From contig NZ_JANDJO010000008.1 of the NCBI RefSeq assembly GCF_024331145.1, positions 1 through 64,000 of the forward strand: DNA of 64,000 bases, in the 5' to 3' direction. The notes under the pieces were generated by a model that did no database searches, was not told where the DNA came from, and saw nothing but the letters and a program-made list of their open reading frames with translations. Position numbers and translations under genes: made by a program. Below are positions 8,048 to 16,572 of this stretch, one piece after another (the first letter of the stretch is position 1; each line of letters begins with the position of its first letter). The stretch comes from Shimia sp. CNT1-13L.2 (GTDB lineage Bacteria > Pseudomonadota > Alphaproteobacteria > Rhodobacterales > Rhodobacteraceae).

Positions 8048-8229
8048 GAAACGCCTTCGGAGCCACCTACCGAGTTCTACAGGTCTCGTCCCCCCGCCTG
8101 ACCAACCGCACCAGCACCCAGCTGACCTGCCGTGCGGAGGCGCTGTTGGACGATGGACGAGAGACCCGGCTGACAGTTCGGTTGAAGGAACGTGGCGGGG
8201 AGCGGTTCTACGAGTTCAGCACGAACTAG
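8026..8229 (+). pseudogene. C-terminal fragment of an unknown protein abutting the right repeat
   Basis: An open frame with coding-like composition (TYRVLQVSSPRLTNR, then LTCRAEALLDDGRETRLTVR, ending GGERFYEFSTN) stops 10 nt before the right 170-bp repeat. Its only available start (GTG at 8026) lies inside the OmpR-type gene, and the upstream part of any parent gene is missing. It reads as the C terminus of a small beta-rich protein whose 5' part was lost at a junction near 8040. Family not recognised. It could also be a short overlapping gene. Confidence 0.35.
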
Positions 8230-8239
8230 AGAAGCTCTC

Positions 8240-8409
8240 GCCCCAGTAACCGCCCCAGTTCTCGTGGGCAGTTGGGAAAGCTGATGGAAACCATGGGGTG
8301 GCAAGGCTTCCTACCATCCCAGCCAGTCTTCCTGACAATGAATGCTGTATGACCGTAAGGTAAGTGCTGCCACGCTGTATGAGCAAATGTGCCCCAGTGT
8401 ATGCCCCAG
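8240..8409. repeat. Right copy of 170-bp terminal inverted repeat
   Basis: Reverse complement of the left-end copy without gaps. 8240-8332 is identical to 76-168, then two mismatches fall in the next 6 nt, then an 18-nt match region and a diverged 38-nt stretch. GCCCCAG boxes lie at 8240-8246, 8252-8258, 8391-8397 and 8403-8409, two at each edge at 12-nt spacing. Such paired short repeats flanking a core are typical of integrase arm sites. The element probably ends here. Confidence 0.88.
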
Positions 8410-8636
8410 GGTGTCAGGGGTGCGTTGAGCTGCCCTAGGCAAGCCGCTGAAGGCCGGTGCCACAGTGTCAGAGTAGATCGAAGTTCTTCCCGGTCGACCA
8501 GTTTACCCAATCGTCCTCGCTGTTGTCAGGAGTCGTATCCATCAAGGGCGTTGCCATCACGGAAAACACTGATCGACGTTCCGACCCAACCGATTGAATG
8601 ACGCGCCCCTGACACTAGACAAGTGAACAGCATCGT
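8410..8636. other. Element/host junction without a convincing gene
   Basis: No complete gene is visible. On the minus strand a short open frame ending at 8468 (ATG at 8557, product ending DDWVNWSTGKNFDLL) looks like a protein C terminus but has no ribosome site. It is open only back to about 8610. It may be the 3' remnant of a host gene at the integration site. Support is weak. Confidence 0.25.
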
Positions 8637-8891
8637 TCATCCGTCGATACCGTTGTTCCTCTTGAACCTGAATTTCTTTAACTCGATATATTCACTTAAA
8701 AAAATCAAAAGAGGACCAAAAACCAACCAAAAATTGATCATCGTCTCCCATCTCTCAAATGACTTTGACTCACCATCAAGGTATTTGACACCAAGAAGCA
8801 TTGCCCATGTCGCGGTAAAAAACATCCATGCGTATTTTCTGGACTTCGCAAAGCTACGAAACTCGTGAAGCCGAGAGGTTTTCTCCGTCAT
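8637..8891 (-). CDS. Small two-helix membrane protein, unknown function
   Basis: An 84-residue protein starting MTEKTSRLHEFRSF. Two predicted membrane helices (about residues 22-38 and 51-68) are joined by a polar loop (DGESKSFERWE), and the C-terminal tail is strongly basic (ELKKFRFKRNN). The ATG at 8891 is preferred over an upstream ATG at 8957 because AAGGAG lies about 10 nt before it. The helical-hairpin shape with basic tail is common among small uncharacterised inner-membrane proteins. Base composition is lower in GC than the flanking catabolic genes, suggesting an accessory origin. Confidence 0.6.
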   Translation of the reverse strand: MTEKTSRLHEFRSFAKSRKYAWMFFTATWAMLLGVKYLDGESKSFERWETMINFWLVFGPLLIFLSEYIELKKFRFKRNNGIDG

Positions 8892-9002
8892 CTCGAGGTT
8901 TCTCCTTCCGTCACTTCCTGGGCAATAGAACGGCAGTGGTCGAGATTCATTCGGCAAGAATAGATGCCCGCCCCCAAAACATCACCCACCTCAAATTGGG
9001 AA

Positions 9003-9665
9003 CTACCCATCTTTCAATCTCGCTTTTCCAGAACAGGCTTCATTAATGTAATTTACAAGCCACAAAGCGTTTCCTGTGGATGCTCCATAAGGTAGCTCAA
9101 TGACCCCGTCAGTGCTTGAAATATCTCCCTGATCTACGATCATTTCCCCACCGTAATACCGATGCTCGACAGTGCCTTGAAGTGGAATGATTCCGTTGAT
9201 GTACTGTTCAATCGACCCCTTTTTGACATCAAGGTGATCGTCTCGACCAAAAAGGTACAGGCTGGGCGATCTGTGCGCTAAGTCAGGAGGGCCGCTGACC
9301 GACCAATCGTGGAATTCTACTTTTCCAACGCTTTTTAGTGAAATGGTGACAATGGCTTCCTTTGGATAGCCTTTGATTGCATTCACTCTGACTCGTTTGT
9401 CGACATGGACAAGAGTGCACCCTTCGATCGTGGTCGAGGATATGTTGTAGTTTTTTCTGGACGCATTTGTGGTGGTAGCGTTCTTGCTTTTCTGCTGCAC
9501 GCTCCACTCAATTGGAAGCGGTTCTGAAGTTGAGGCGCCTGCAAGTGTTCGCATGGTTTGACCGACACCGAAAGCCAGGATCAGACCTATGCCGACCGCC
9601 CAAAACCAGCGCTTGATAAGAGGGGGCCCAAGCGATCTTCCGCGACCCAAACCTTTATCACGCAT
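9003..9665 (-). CDS. Membrane-anchored protein of unknown function
   Basis: A 220-residue protein with a basic cytoplasmic start, a single membrane helix at about residues 21-39 (RWFWAVGIGLILAFGVG), and a beta-rich periplasmic remainder containing two near-central Gly-rich turns and a single Cys close to each end of the domain. An AAGGAAGAGG ribosome site precedes the ATG. I do not recognise a family. Its neighbour downstream is another orphan membrane protein in the same direction, so the two could form a unit. AT-richer codon use than the genes after 9941 suggests acquisition. Confidence 0.6.
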   Translation of the reverse strand: MRDKGLGRGRSLGPPLIKRWFWAVGIGLILAFGVGQTMRTLAGASTSEPLPIEWSVQQKSKNATTTNASRKNYNISSTTIEGCTLVHVDKRVRVNAIKGYPKEAIVTISLKSVGKVEFHDWSVSGPPDLAHRSPSLYLFGRDDHLDVKKGSIEQYINGIIPLQGTVEHRYYGGEMIVDQGDISSTDGVIELPYGASTGNALWLVNYINEACSGKARLKDG

Positions 9666-9870
9666 GCCTCTTCCTTATACGGTTTTTGATATTCAAAAGC
9701 GTTCGAAGCCATTCAATCTCGCGAAACAAACAATGTTGCGCCGTTTCAGACGTTGAAATCCGTCAAACCAAAATCAAACTCATCTGACGCCAATCAGAGC
9801 CACCATATCAATGGCTTTTCTCGAACACAAATGGGGGATTTTCTCCCTCGCAGCGTTCAGATTGTCATCA

Positions 9871-9911
9871 ACCAAAACAGAACCCCGCCCTTCGTTCCCT
9901 GAAGCGCGGGG
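9871..9911 (-). terminator. Intrinsic terminator after the class V aminotransferase gene
   Basis: On the minus strand CCCCGC-G-CTTC pairs with GAAG-G-GCGGGG (9883-9911), followed by TTCTGTTTT. It is 30 nt downstream of the stop at 9941 and closes the aminotransferase operon. Confidence 0.75.
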
Positions 9912-9940
9912 CTGCTGATTTCTCGAGAATTCGCCCCGTA

Positions 9941-11200
9941 TCACCCGTCCTTGCCAAGCTCCTTCACGGCGGCAAGCATCCGGGCGATTTCCTGTTCGGT
10001 GTTGTAGTGGCAAAAGGAAATGCGGATGCAATCAGGCAGGCCAAGCGGCGTTAGCACATTGCCGCTATAGTGGTCGGCCTTGCGGGTGTGGGTGCGGATG
10101 CCCTGCTGGTTCAGTCGCTCAACCACATCTTCAGAGGCATGACCGTCGACCACGATCGACACCAGCCCCTCGCGCGCCGCGTTGTCTGCACCGGCAAGGA
10201 TCGTGACGTGTTCCATGTCCCGCAACCCGGGCAGGTTGCCCGTGCCGTTGATGGCCGTGTTCGTCAGGTGGGTTTCATAGGCGTGGATCGCGCGCCCCGC
10301 CGCCTCGATGCGTTTGCGCGGCTCGCTTTCCTCGGACACTTCACCGCCAAGCCAGTCGAAATAGGCCACTACGTCAGACACCGTCGCGTAAGACCCCGCA
10401 TCGCGGGTGCCGAATTCCCATCCCGTCGCCGGCGCGTCGATCAGCTTGTCATGCGGCGCCGCGCCCAGACGATCCGAAATCCAGGCTATGCCATAACCGT
10501 GACGCGAAAACACCTTGTAAGGCGAAATCACATAGCCATCCACGTCATAGGCCGCCAGATCAAGCTGCCCGTGTGCCGCGTGCTGGATGCCGTCAACGAT
10601 GATGAAACAATCGGGCGCAACCGACCGGATCGCCCTGGAGATGGCCGCGACATCCATCCCCATCCCGGTCACCGGCGAGGCATGAAGGATCGTCGCCACC
10701 GACACATCCGGGGTAAGATGCTTCAGATAGTCCTCGGCACTCACCAGCCCCGTCGCATCGTCATGCGGAACGTTGACATAGTCCAATCCGGCAATGCCCG
10801 CCCAGCGACGCGCGGCGCTGCGGGTGGCCGGATGCTCGATGGATGATCCGATCACCTTGCTGCCCTTGGGCGCGTTCACACAGGCCGTGCGCAACAGGCG
10901 GAACAACAGCTCGGTCCCGCTTTCACCGGCAAAGAACTGGCCCGACGTGGCGTTCATGAACACCGCCAGATCGGCCTTGGCCTTGTTGATAACGTTCTGC
11001 GTCCCCTGCCCCGCCGGATTGATACGGCCCGGGTTGTCCGGAATGGCCGCATAGAACCCCGATGTCTCGAAAACCGATTTCAGCGTCAACGCACCACCGG
11101 CATTTTCAAAGAAGATGCGCTCGCCCTGGAACGGGCAGCTGTCGACATGGGCAAAGCGATCGCGGATTGCGGCGATCAGGTCAGGATTGTATTGGATCAT
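9941..11200 (-). CDS. Class V aminotransferase / cysteine-desulfurase-like PLP enzyme
   Basis: A 419-residue fold-type I PLP enzyme of the NifS/class V group. Schiff-base lysine is Lys229 in ISPYKVFSRHGYG. The cofactor Asp/His region is IIVDGIQHAAHG. An ATG at 11200 (MIQYNPDLIAAI) is chosen because the longer reading would run into the upstream gene. No Cys-containing desulfurase active-site loop is obvious, so a transaminase, lyase or racemase-like role on an amino acid is more likely than sulfur transfer. Last gene of a five-gene operon with another aminotransferase, an aldehyde dehydrogenase, a SelA-like enzyme and a DUF4392 protein. Substrate unknown. Confidence 0.8.
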   Translation of the reverse strand: MIQYNPDLIAAIRDRFAHVDSCPFQGERIFFENAGGALTLKSVFETSGFYAAIPDNPGRINPAGQGTQNVINKAKADLAVFMNATSGQFFAGESGTELLFRLLRTACVNAPKGSKVIGSSIEHPATRSAARRWAGIAGLDYVNVPHDDATGLVSAEDYLKHLTPDVSVATILHASPVTGMGMDVAAISRAIRSVAPDCFIIVDGIQHAAHGQLDLAAYDVDGYVISPYKVFSRHGYGIAWISDRLGAAPHDKLIDAPATGWEFGTRDAGSYATVSDVVAYFDWLGGEVSEESEPRKRIEAAGRAIHAYETHLTNTAINGTGNLPGLRDMEHVTILAGADNAAREGLVSIVVDGHASEDVVERLNQQGIRTHTRKADHYSGNVLTPLGLPDCIRISFCHYNTEQEIARMLAAVKELGKDG

Positions 11201-11220
11201 GGGTCTTTTCCTGTAGGGAA

Positions 11221-12234
11221 TCAAAGGGCGCGCGACACGATAGTGCGGCAAAGTTCAGCCACTGCAAGGTGGCTCTGTCTCGGGAAACCGTCGACACTGT
11301 CGTCGACAACTCCGTGGGTCGAATTGATCAGGCCATTGGCAACCATGGTGTCCAGCAGAAGGGCCTCGCGTTCCGGTGTATGCAGCAGGCGGGCATCCCC
11401 TGCGCGAACGGCCATGGCCGCAGCGATCGCCGTGCAGCCCCAGTTCGAACAGGCGGCCGTCACCAGCACGTCGCAGGAGGTCAAGGCGCCGATGCCACCA
11501 CCGCAACCACATTGGCATTTGTCACCATAGGGGACATGCGCTTTCACGTGATCCGCAATTTTCCCCATGCCGATCTCATTGCCGCCGTCACCGACGGCCA
11601 CAACCGGCACACCGCGTTCGAGAGCCTGATCAAAAAACAAGTCAACCCGCGAACGGCCCATGCCGTAGTCGATGCCCCTCATCGAGTGGTAGACACCAAA
11701 ATCGTTGCGTCCCACCCGTTCGGTCGAGAAGAAGAGGTCTGGATTCAGCGTGTCCATCAACTCACTCGCCTGCGACTTGCCGGCTTCATCCTCGGTGGCA
11801 AAGGGCTGCATCACGATGGTGGCGAGGCTCTTGTCCGCCTTGGCGATCGCCGCTTGTGCCAGCGTAACAGGGAACAATCCCGCCGACCGGCACACATTGC
11901 GGATCGCTGGCAGCAACGTCTCTTCACAGAGCATGACGATGGTCACATTGCGGGCCAGCACCAAGGCGCGGGCCACAGCCGCAGCACCAGACGGTCCGTC
12001 GTTCTCACCCAGGTCTTCCGTAATCCACGCACGCGAGACAGAGCCGGTGGTCATCACCACAGTGCCGCCTTCTGGCACAGCCATCAGCGCGTCTGCCGCG
12101 GCACCAACCAGCGAACCGCCCTGCAATTCCCGTGCAGCCACAAACAAATGTTCAACTCCGCGTTCGCCCATATCAATGTTCACCAACTGGTCCAAACGGT
12201 TGTCCAGGCGCGTGATCAAAGCCGCATCAGCCAT
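11221..12234 (-). CDS. DUF4392 (D-glutamate cyclase-like) protein
   Basis: A 337-residue protein matching the DUF4392 family, which includes the C-terminal part of D-glutamate cyclase (conversion of D-glutamate to 5-oxoproline). Recognisable parts are the VVMTTGSVS region near the N terminus, the VAVGDGGNEIGMG box, and a Cys-rich DKCQCGCGGGIGAL segment followed by VTAACSNWGC. The ATG at 12234 overlaps the upstream stop by 8 nt. Earlier in-frame ATGs lie deep in that gene. Context with PLP enzymes suggests it processes a glutamate-like intermediate. That activity is inferred. Confidence 0.75.
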   Translation of the reverse strand: MADAALITRLDNRLDQLVNIDMGERGVEHLFVAARELQGGSLVGAAADALMAVPEGGTVVMTTGSVSRAWITEDLGENDGPSGAAAVARALVLARNVTIVMLCEETLLPAIRNVCRSAGLFPVTLAQAAIAKADKSLATIVMQPFATEDEAGKSQASELMDTLNPDLFFSTERVGRNDFGVYHSMRGIDYGMGRSRVDLFFDQALERGVPVVAVGDGGNEIGMGKIADHVKAHVPYGDKCQCGCGGGIGALTSCDVLVTAACSNWGCTAIAAAMAVRAGDARLLHTPEREALLLDTMVANGLINSTHGVVDDSVDGFPRQSHLAVAELCRTIVSRAL

Positions 12235-13498
12235 GTGCGTTTTCTCCAAACAATGTCGCAGCGACCCAAGCCTGATCCTGCAAATGATCTGCCACTTCCC
12301 GCATGGCCGACACGAGACAGTCAGCGACTGCCTTGGCGCCACCGGCGCGAGCTACGGCCCCGGCTGTCGGCTTCAACCGGATCGAAACACGCCCGCCGGG
12401 TTGACCATGGGTGTTGACCGTAACGATCCCTTTTTCGCGCAGCATCAGCATGCCGATCGCGGCGGTGACTTCGGCAGGCACAAGATCAGCTGCCTCCGCT
12501 CCGGCCATGTCCAGCGCAATCTTCATAGCATCCTGTTCGTCGATCTTCGGCCCCAGGGCCGAGCGGGTGATCCGATCTGCGCCCAAAGCCATTTCGAGCG
12601 CCTCGGCCAGATCCTGCCCGTCCTGCGCCTCCTGGATCAACAGCTCCGGCGTAAATCCCTGAAGGCTGCGCATCGCGCCCACGGCCACCGGCGCGCGGGC
12701 CTCCATACCCAACTCGCTGGCCTTCGCCTGAACAGGCACAAGGCTGGCCGGATCACCGCACAGAATGCCTGCACGAGGGCCGGACAGGCCCGCCTTGTCG
12801 GCATTGGTGATGACAAGATCCGCCCCGAAGGACAGGGAAGCGCCACCGCCATGCAAGACAGGCCGGTAACGCGCGCCATAGGCATCATCCAGAAACGTGA
12901 TACATCCGGCGGCTTTCGCCGCCTCGACTGCACCCTTTATCAAGTCGTCCGCCAGCATCGACAATTCGGACGTCACCGGCGTGATCACGACAAGCGAGGG
13001 CGTCTCGCGCGCGATACCTTCCTTCAACGCATCAAGATCATGCACCTCGACGACATCGACACCCGCCAATCCTGCACCGCGCCCGACCGAGGCATGGCTG
13101 CGATCACCTTCCTGAACCAGCGACAGGACAGAGCGGCCCTGCGCATGGGCCAGAACGGTTGCGACAATGCCTGCGCTGGTGCGATTGACAACAGCCGCCG
13201 CTTCGTGCCCCTGCCCCCCCAAATGCGCAATCGCGGCCTGCCGCAGGTCCTCTCCGAAAAGGCCCGGTCCAATCCACTCTTCGCAAAGCACCGGCAAGTC
13301 ATCAGCGGCCACCGGATAGAACCGCAGGTTCCCAGTACAGATCGCGATCTTGTCGATCCCCTCGCGGGCGACAAACGCGGCAGCCACACGCCCGGCCTGG
13401 GCCAGACGGCGCACCTCATCCGCAGAGCCACGCAGTAGACTGCCCCGCGCATAACCTACCGCGGGGTCGATCTCGTTGCCGAAAAAGTCCGTATTCAC
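12227..13498 (-). CDS. SelA-like PLP-dependent enzyme
   Basis: A 423-residue fold-type I PLP enzyme. Lys235 in NADKAGLSGPRAG aligns with the Schiff-base lysine of SelA / D-glucosaminate-6-phosphate ammonia-lyase-type enzymes (DKLLGGPQAG pattern), and FLDDAYGARY supplies the cofactor Asp. It starts with GTG at 13498, overlapping the aldehyde dehydrogenase TGA, which signals translational coupling. No selenocysteine genes are nearby, so selenium transfer is unlikely. An ammonia-lyase or racemase role on an amino acid is more plausible. Genes of this kind are often next to DUF4392 genes by my recollection, which needs checking. Confidence 0.7.
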   Translation of the reverse strand: MNTDFFGNEIDPAVGYARGSLLRGSADEVRRLAQAGRVAAAFVAREGIDKIAICTGNLRFYPVAADDLPVLCEEWIGPGLFGEDLRQAAIAHLGGQGHEAAAVVNRTSAGIVATVLAHAQGRSVLSLVQEGDRSHASVGRGAGLAGVDVVEVHDLDALKEGIARETPSLVVITPVTSELSMLADDLIKGAVEAAKAAGCITFLDDAYGARYRPVLHGGGASLSFGADLVITNADKAGLSGPRAGILCGDPASLVPVQAKASELGMEARAPVAVGAMRSLQGFTPELLIQEAQDGQDLAEALEMALGADRITRSALGPKIDEQDAMKIALDMAGAEAADLVPAEVTAAIGMLMLREKGIVTVNTHGQPGGRVSIRLKPTAGAVARAGGAKAVADCLVSAMREVADHLQDQAWVAATLFGENAHG

Positions 13499-14979
13499 AC
13501 GCCGCCCTCGATGTTGATGGTGACACACTTCCGGTAGGTATAGGCCTCAAGCGCGCCTTCGATGGAATACTCGCTGCCCATTCCGGATTGCTTGGTGCCG
13601 CCATAAGACATGCCCGGAATCTGACCACCGCCCTGATTGACCTGAATCCAGCCCGCATCAATCGCGCGGGTCAGGCGGGTGATCCGGCTGACATCATGGG
13701 TAAAGAGGAACGCCGCGAGCCCATAGTGGGTGTCGTTGGCCATCTCTATCACCTCTTCCTCGGTCTCGAAGGGGATGGCCACCATAACCGGGCCAAACAC
13801 CTCTTCACGCGAAATACGCCAGCTATTGTCGACACCGGTGATGATCGTCGGGTTCGGGCAGAACCCTTGAGGATCTTCCGTCGGCGTTTCACCGATCAGG
13901 AACGTCGCGCCCTGCTCTTCCGCCTCGGCCACAAAGGCGCGGATTTCGCCATAGCGTTCCGCGTTGACGACCGCCCCCATGTCAACATCCGGGTCCAGCG
14001 CATCGCCCACGTTAAGTGCCGCGGATTTCTCTGCCACCTTGGGCATCAACTCGTCCCAGATATCCTTATGCACGAACAGGCGCGACCCCGCGGTGCAGCT
14101 TTGCCCCTGACGCATGAAACGCATGGCATTGGCGACCTGTTGCGCACAAGTATCGAGGCGCCCCTCGGCAATAGCATCAGGGAAGACGATGGTCGGCGAC
14201 TTGCCCCCCAGTTCCAGCGTCAGGTTGGCAATGCGATCCGCGGTGACTTTGCCGATCAGCTTGCCCACTTCGGACGAGCCTGTGAACGACACCTTGTCGA
14301 CACCGGGATGCGCCACCAGCGCGGCACCGGCTTCTTCGCCGACACCGGTCACCACGTTGAACACGCCCGGCGGGAACAGCCCATCCGCCAGCTCGGCCAG
14401 CTTCAGGATAGCCAGCGGCGCATCCTCTGCCGGTTTCAGGACAAGGCAGTTGCCGGTCGCCAGCGCCATCGAGATCTTCACCGCGCCCAGCTGCAGCGGC
14501 GAGTTCCAGGGAATGATCGAGCCCACGACCCCGTGCGGCTCACGCGTCGAATAGCTCAGGATACCGGGGCCAAGCGGCAGGGTTTCCCCCTTCTGTTCCA
14601 CCGCAACACCACCATAATATTTCAGCACGCCCGCCGCCCCCAAGGCCTCACCACGCGACTGGGTCTTGATCGCGTTGCCGGATTCCGCAGCCAGCACGCG
14701 GGCAACATCCTCGGCGTTCTCCTCAAGGCGCCGCCCCAGCTCGGACAACAGGTTGCCCCGCTCGCTGGCAGCCAGCGCGCGCCAGGCGGGCAGCGCCGTG
14801 CGCGCCGCCTGAACCGCAAGGTCCACCTCTTTCGCCGTGCCGCGCCCGACCTCGCAGATCGCGCTGCGGCGCGACGGGTTCTCGACCGTCAGGCGCCCCT
14901 CGGGCCAGTGCCAGGCCCCGTTGATATAGCTTCCGGCCAGCCCCGCTTCGGGCAGTTTCGGTTCCAGGTAGGTGGTCAT
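13495..14979 (-). CDS. NAD(P)-dependent aldehyde dehydrogenase
   Basis: A 494-residue aldehyde dehydrogenase of normal family length. Catalytic Cys295 lies in RQGQSCTAGSR, the general base Glu256 in LELGGKSP, the cofactor-binding Asn in IIPWNSPL and the FTGSSEVG loop near residue 235. An AAGGAGA site precedes the ATG at 14979. A terminator separates it from the upstream class III aminotransferase, so it may have partly independent expression. Pairing with that aminotransferase suggests the classic route of transaminating a terminal amine to an aldehyde, then oxidising it to a carboxylate. Exact substrate unknown. Confidence 0.92.
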   Translation of the reverse strand: MTTYLEPKLPEAGLAGSYINGAWHWPEGRLTVENPSRRSAICEVGRGTAKEVDLAVQAARTALPAWRALAASERGNLLSELGRRLEENAEDVARVLAAESGNAIKTQSRGEALGAAGVLKYYGGVAVEQKGETLPLGPGILSYSTREPHGVVGSIIPWNSPLQLGAVKISMALATGNCLVLKPAEDAPLAILKLAELADGLFPPGVFNVVTGVGEEAGAALVAHPGVDKVSFTGSSEVGKLIGKVTADRIANLTLELGGKSPTIVFPDAIAEGRLDTCAQQVANAMRFMRQGQSCTAGSRLFVHKDIWDELMPKVAEKSAALNVGDALDPDVDMGAVVNAERYGEIRAFVAEAEEQGATFLIGETPTEDPQGFCPNPTIITGVDNSWRISREEVFGPVMVAIPFETEEEVIEMANDTHYGLAAFLFTHDVSRITRLTRAIDAGWIQVNQGGGQIPGMSYGGTKQSGMGSEYSIEGALEAYTYRKCVTINIEGGV

Positions 14980-15010
14980 CCCTGTTCTCCTTGGCGAGAC
15001 TTATAGGTTT

Positions 15011-15081
15011 AAAAAAGGGCGCGCCGCGTCTCGGGGAGTGGGAGAGCGGCGCTCGGGTCCGGATGAGAGCATGGCCGGACC
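15011..15081 (-). terminator. Tandem hairpins / intrinsic terminator after the class III aminotransferase
   Basis: Immediately after the stop at 15092 is a perfect 8-bp stem (GGGTCCGG 15055-15062 with CCGGACCC 15074-15081). A second stem, GCGCCGC (15021-15027) with GCGGCGC (15046-15052), is followed on the minus strand by CCCTTTTTT. The second hairpin has the form of an intrinsic terminator and may attenuate expression of the downstream dehydrogenase and PLP genes. Confidence 0.7.
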
Positions 15082-15091
15082 CGGAGAAGGA

Positions 15092-16468
15092 TCAGATCTT
15101 GGTCCGAACCACGGCCCAGGCGTCGTCCAGCGCGCCCTTGAACCGTTCGGTCGCCAGGTCGATCTCGTCCTCGTTGATGATCAGAGGCGGCATAAAGCTC
15201 ATCCGGTCGCCGATGGCGCGCAGGTACAGGCCGCGATCATGGGCAAAGTTCTGCACCAGTTCGCCCACCTTCAGGGCCGGGTCGAACGGTTCGCGAGCCT
15301 TGGCGTCCTTCATCAGTTCGAAGCCACAGAACAGCCCCACGCCGCGCACTTCTGCCACCAACGGATGTTCCGCCATCGCGTGACATTTTTCGAGGAAGCG
15401 GCTGGAGACCTTGCGCACATGGCCGACGAGGTCGATCTCGTCGTAAATATCGAGCGCCTCGAGCCCCACGGCCGCGCCGACCGGGTGTCCGGCATAGGTA
15501 TAGCCGTGGCCAAAGGTACCAACCTCGTCCGAGTTCTTCATCATGTCGGCATACATCTCGTCCTTGAACATCAGGGCCGAGATCGGGAAGAACGCCGCCG
15601 ACAACGCCTTGGCACAGGACACCATGTCGGGTTCAAGACCCCATGTCTCGGATCCCCACATGTTGCCCGTCCGGCCAAAGCCGCAAACCACTTCGTCAGC
15701 AAGGAACTTGATGTCATATTTGCGCAGGACCGACTGCATCTCTTTCCAGTAGCCTTCGGGCGGCATCAGCGCGCCACCACCGGAAATGGCGGGCTCAGCA
15801 AAGAACGCGGCCACAGTTTCCGGGCCCTCCACCAGGATCAGTTCCTCGAATTTCGCGGCCATCCGCGCCGAGAACTCTTCTTCGCTCTCGCCGTCGATGT
15901 GGAAACGGTAGTAGTTCGGCAGCTCGGTGTGCTTGAACTCGGGAAGAGGCAGGCCGAACTTGGCGTGCATGTGGGGCTGGCCCGACAGCGACACTGTTGC
16001 AACGGTGTTACCGTGATAGCCGCGCACACGGCCGATGATCTTTCGGCGGTTCGGCTCACCCTTGGCGGTGTTTGTGTACCACAGCAGCTTGATCGCGGTG
16101 TCGTTGGCCTCGGACCCCGAGCACTGGAACATCACGCGGTTCATGTCACCCGGCGCCATGCCGATCAGTCTTTCGCCAAGCTCCGCCACACGAGGGTGGG
16201 AGCGGTTGTAGAAGGTCGGTGCAAACGGCAGCACGTCCATCTGGCGCTTGGCGGCATTCGACAAGCGTTCGTTGTGATAGCCGAGGCTCACGCAGCCGAG
16301 GCCAGAGAACCCGTCAATGATCTCGCGACCTTCGCTATCGTAGATGAATACACCCTTGCCATGGGTAATCATGGTCGGCCCCTGCTCGGCGTGCTGGCGC
16401 AGGTTCGACTGTGGGTGCACGTGGTGGGCTTTGTCCTGCTCAATCGAGCGTTTGGCGTCGACGTTCAT
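15092..16468 (-). CDS. Class III (omega-type) aminotransferase
   Basis: A 458-residue fold-type I PLP aminotransferase. Schiff-base Lys287 is in CAKALSAAFFPI, the cofactor Asp in FLADEVVCGFGRTG, and the SGSEANDTAIK phosphate-binding region is intact. The class uses omega-amino acids, diamines or amino alcohol-type donors with pyruvate or 2-oxoglutarate. The ATG at 16468 is preferred over 16486 because GGAG sits 7 nt upstream. It is first in the operon and divergent from a LysR gene that probably controls it. The substrate cannot be read from sequence. Aldehyde dehydrogenase downstream suggests the product is an aldehyde. Confidence 0.9.
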   Translation of the reverse strand: MNVDAKRSIEQDKAHHVHPQSNLRQHAEQGPTMITHGKGVFIYDSEGREIIDGFSGLGCVSLGYHNERLSNAAKRQMDVLPFAPTFYNRSHPRVAELGERLIGMAPGDMNRVMFQCSGSEANDTAIKLLWYTNTAKGEPNRRKIIGRVRGYHGNTVATVSLSGQPHMHAKFGLPLPEFKHTELPNYYRFHIDGESEEEFSARMAAKFEELILVEGPETVAAFFAEPAISGGGALMPPEGYWKEMQSVLRKYDIKFLADEVVCGFGRTGNMWGSETWGLEPDMVSCAKALSAAFFPISALMFKDEMYADMMKNSDEVGTFGHGYTYAGHPVGAAVGLEALDIYDEIDLVGHVRKVSSRFLEKCHAMAEHPLVAEVRGVGLFCGFELMKDAKAREPFDPALKVGELVQNFAHDRGLYLRAIGDRMSFMPPLIINEDEIDLATERFKGALDDAWAVVRTKI

Positions 16469-16511
16469 ACTGGTGCTCCAATTCAAAACTCAAAGCAGTC
16501 TCACATTTAAC

Positions 16512-16566
16512 TTGACTGAAGATCAATTTCGAAGTTTTTTCGATTTGTTGAATCTTTTTCACTCAA
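16512..16566. promoter_or_regulatory. Divergent promoter region with candidate LysR sites
   Basis: Between the aminotransferase (16468) and LysR gene (16573) are two TTGA/TCAA dyads: TTGA-N7-TCAA at 16512-16526 and TTGA-N11-TCAA at 16548-16566. The second fits the T-N11-A form bound by LysR-type regulators and lies right before the LysR start, as expected for autoregulation. Confidence 0.45.
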
Positions 16567-16572
16567 TATACC

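Noticed and set aside
11062..13438. Long plus-strand frames opposite the DUF4392 and SelA-like genes
   Set aside because: They are shadows of high-GC codon bias. The minus strand carries motifs, coupled starts and family-typical lengths.
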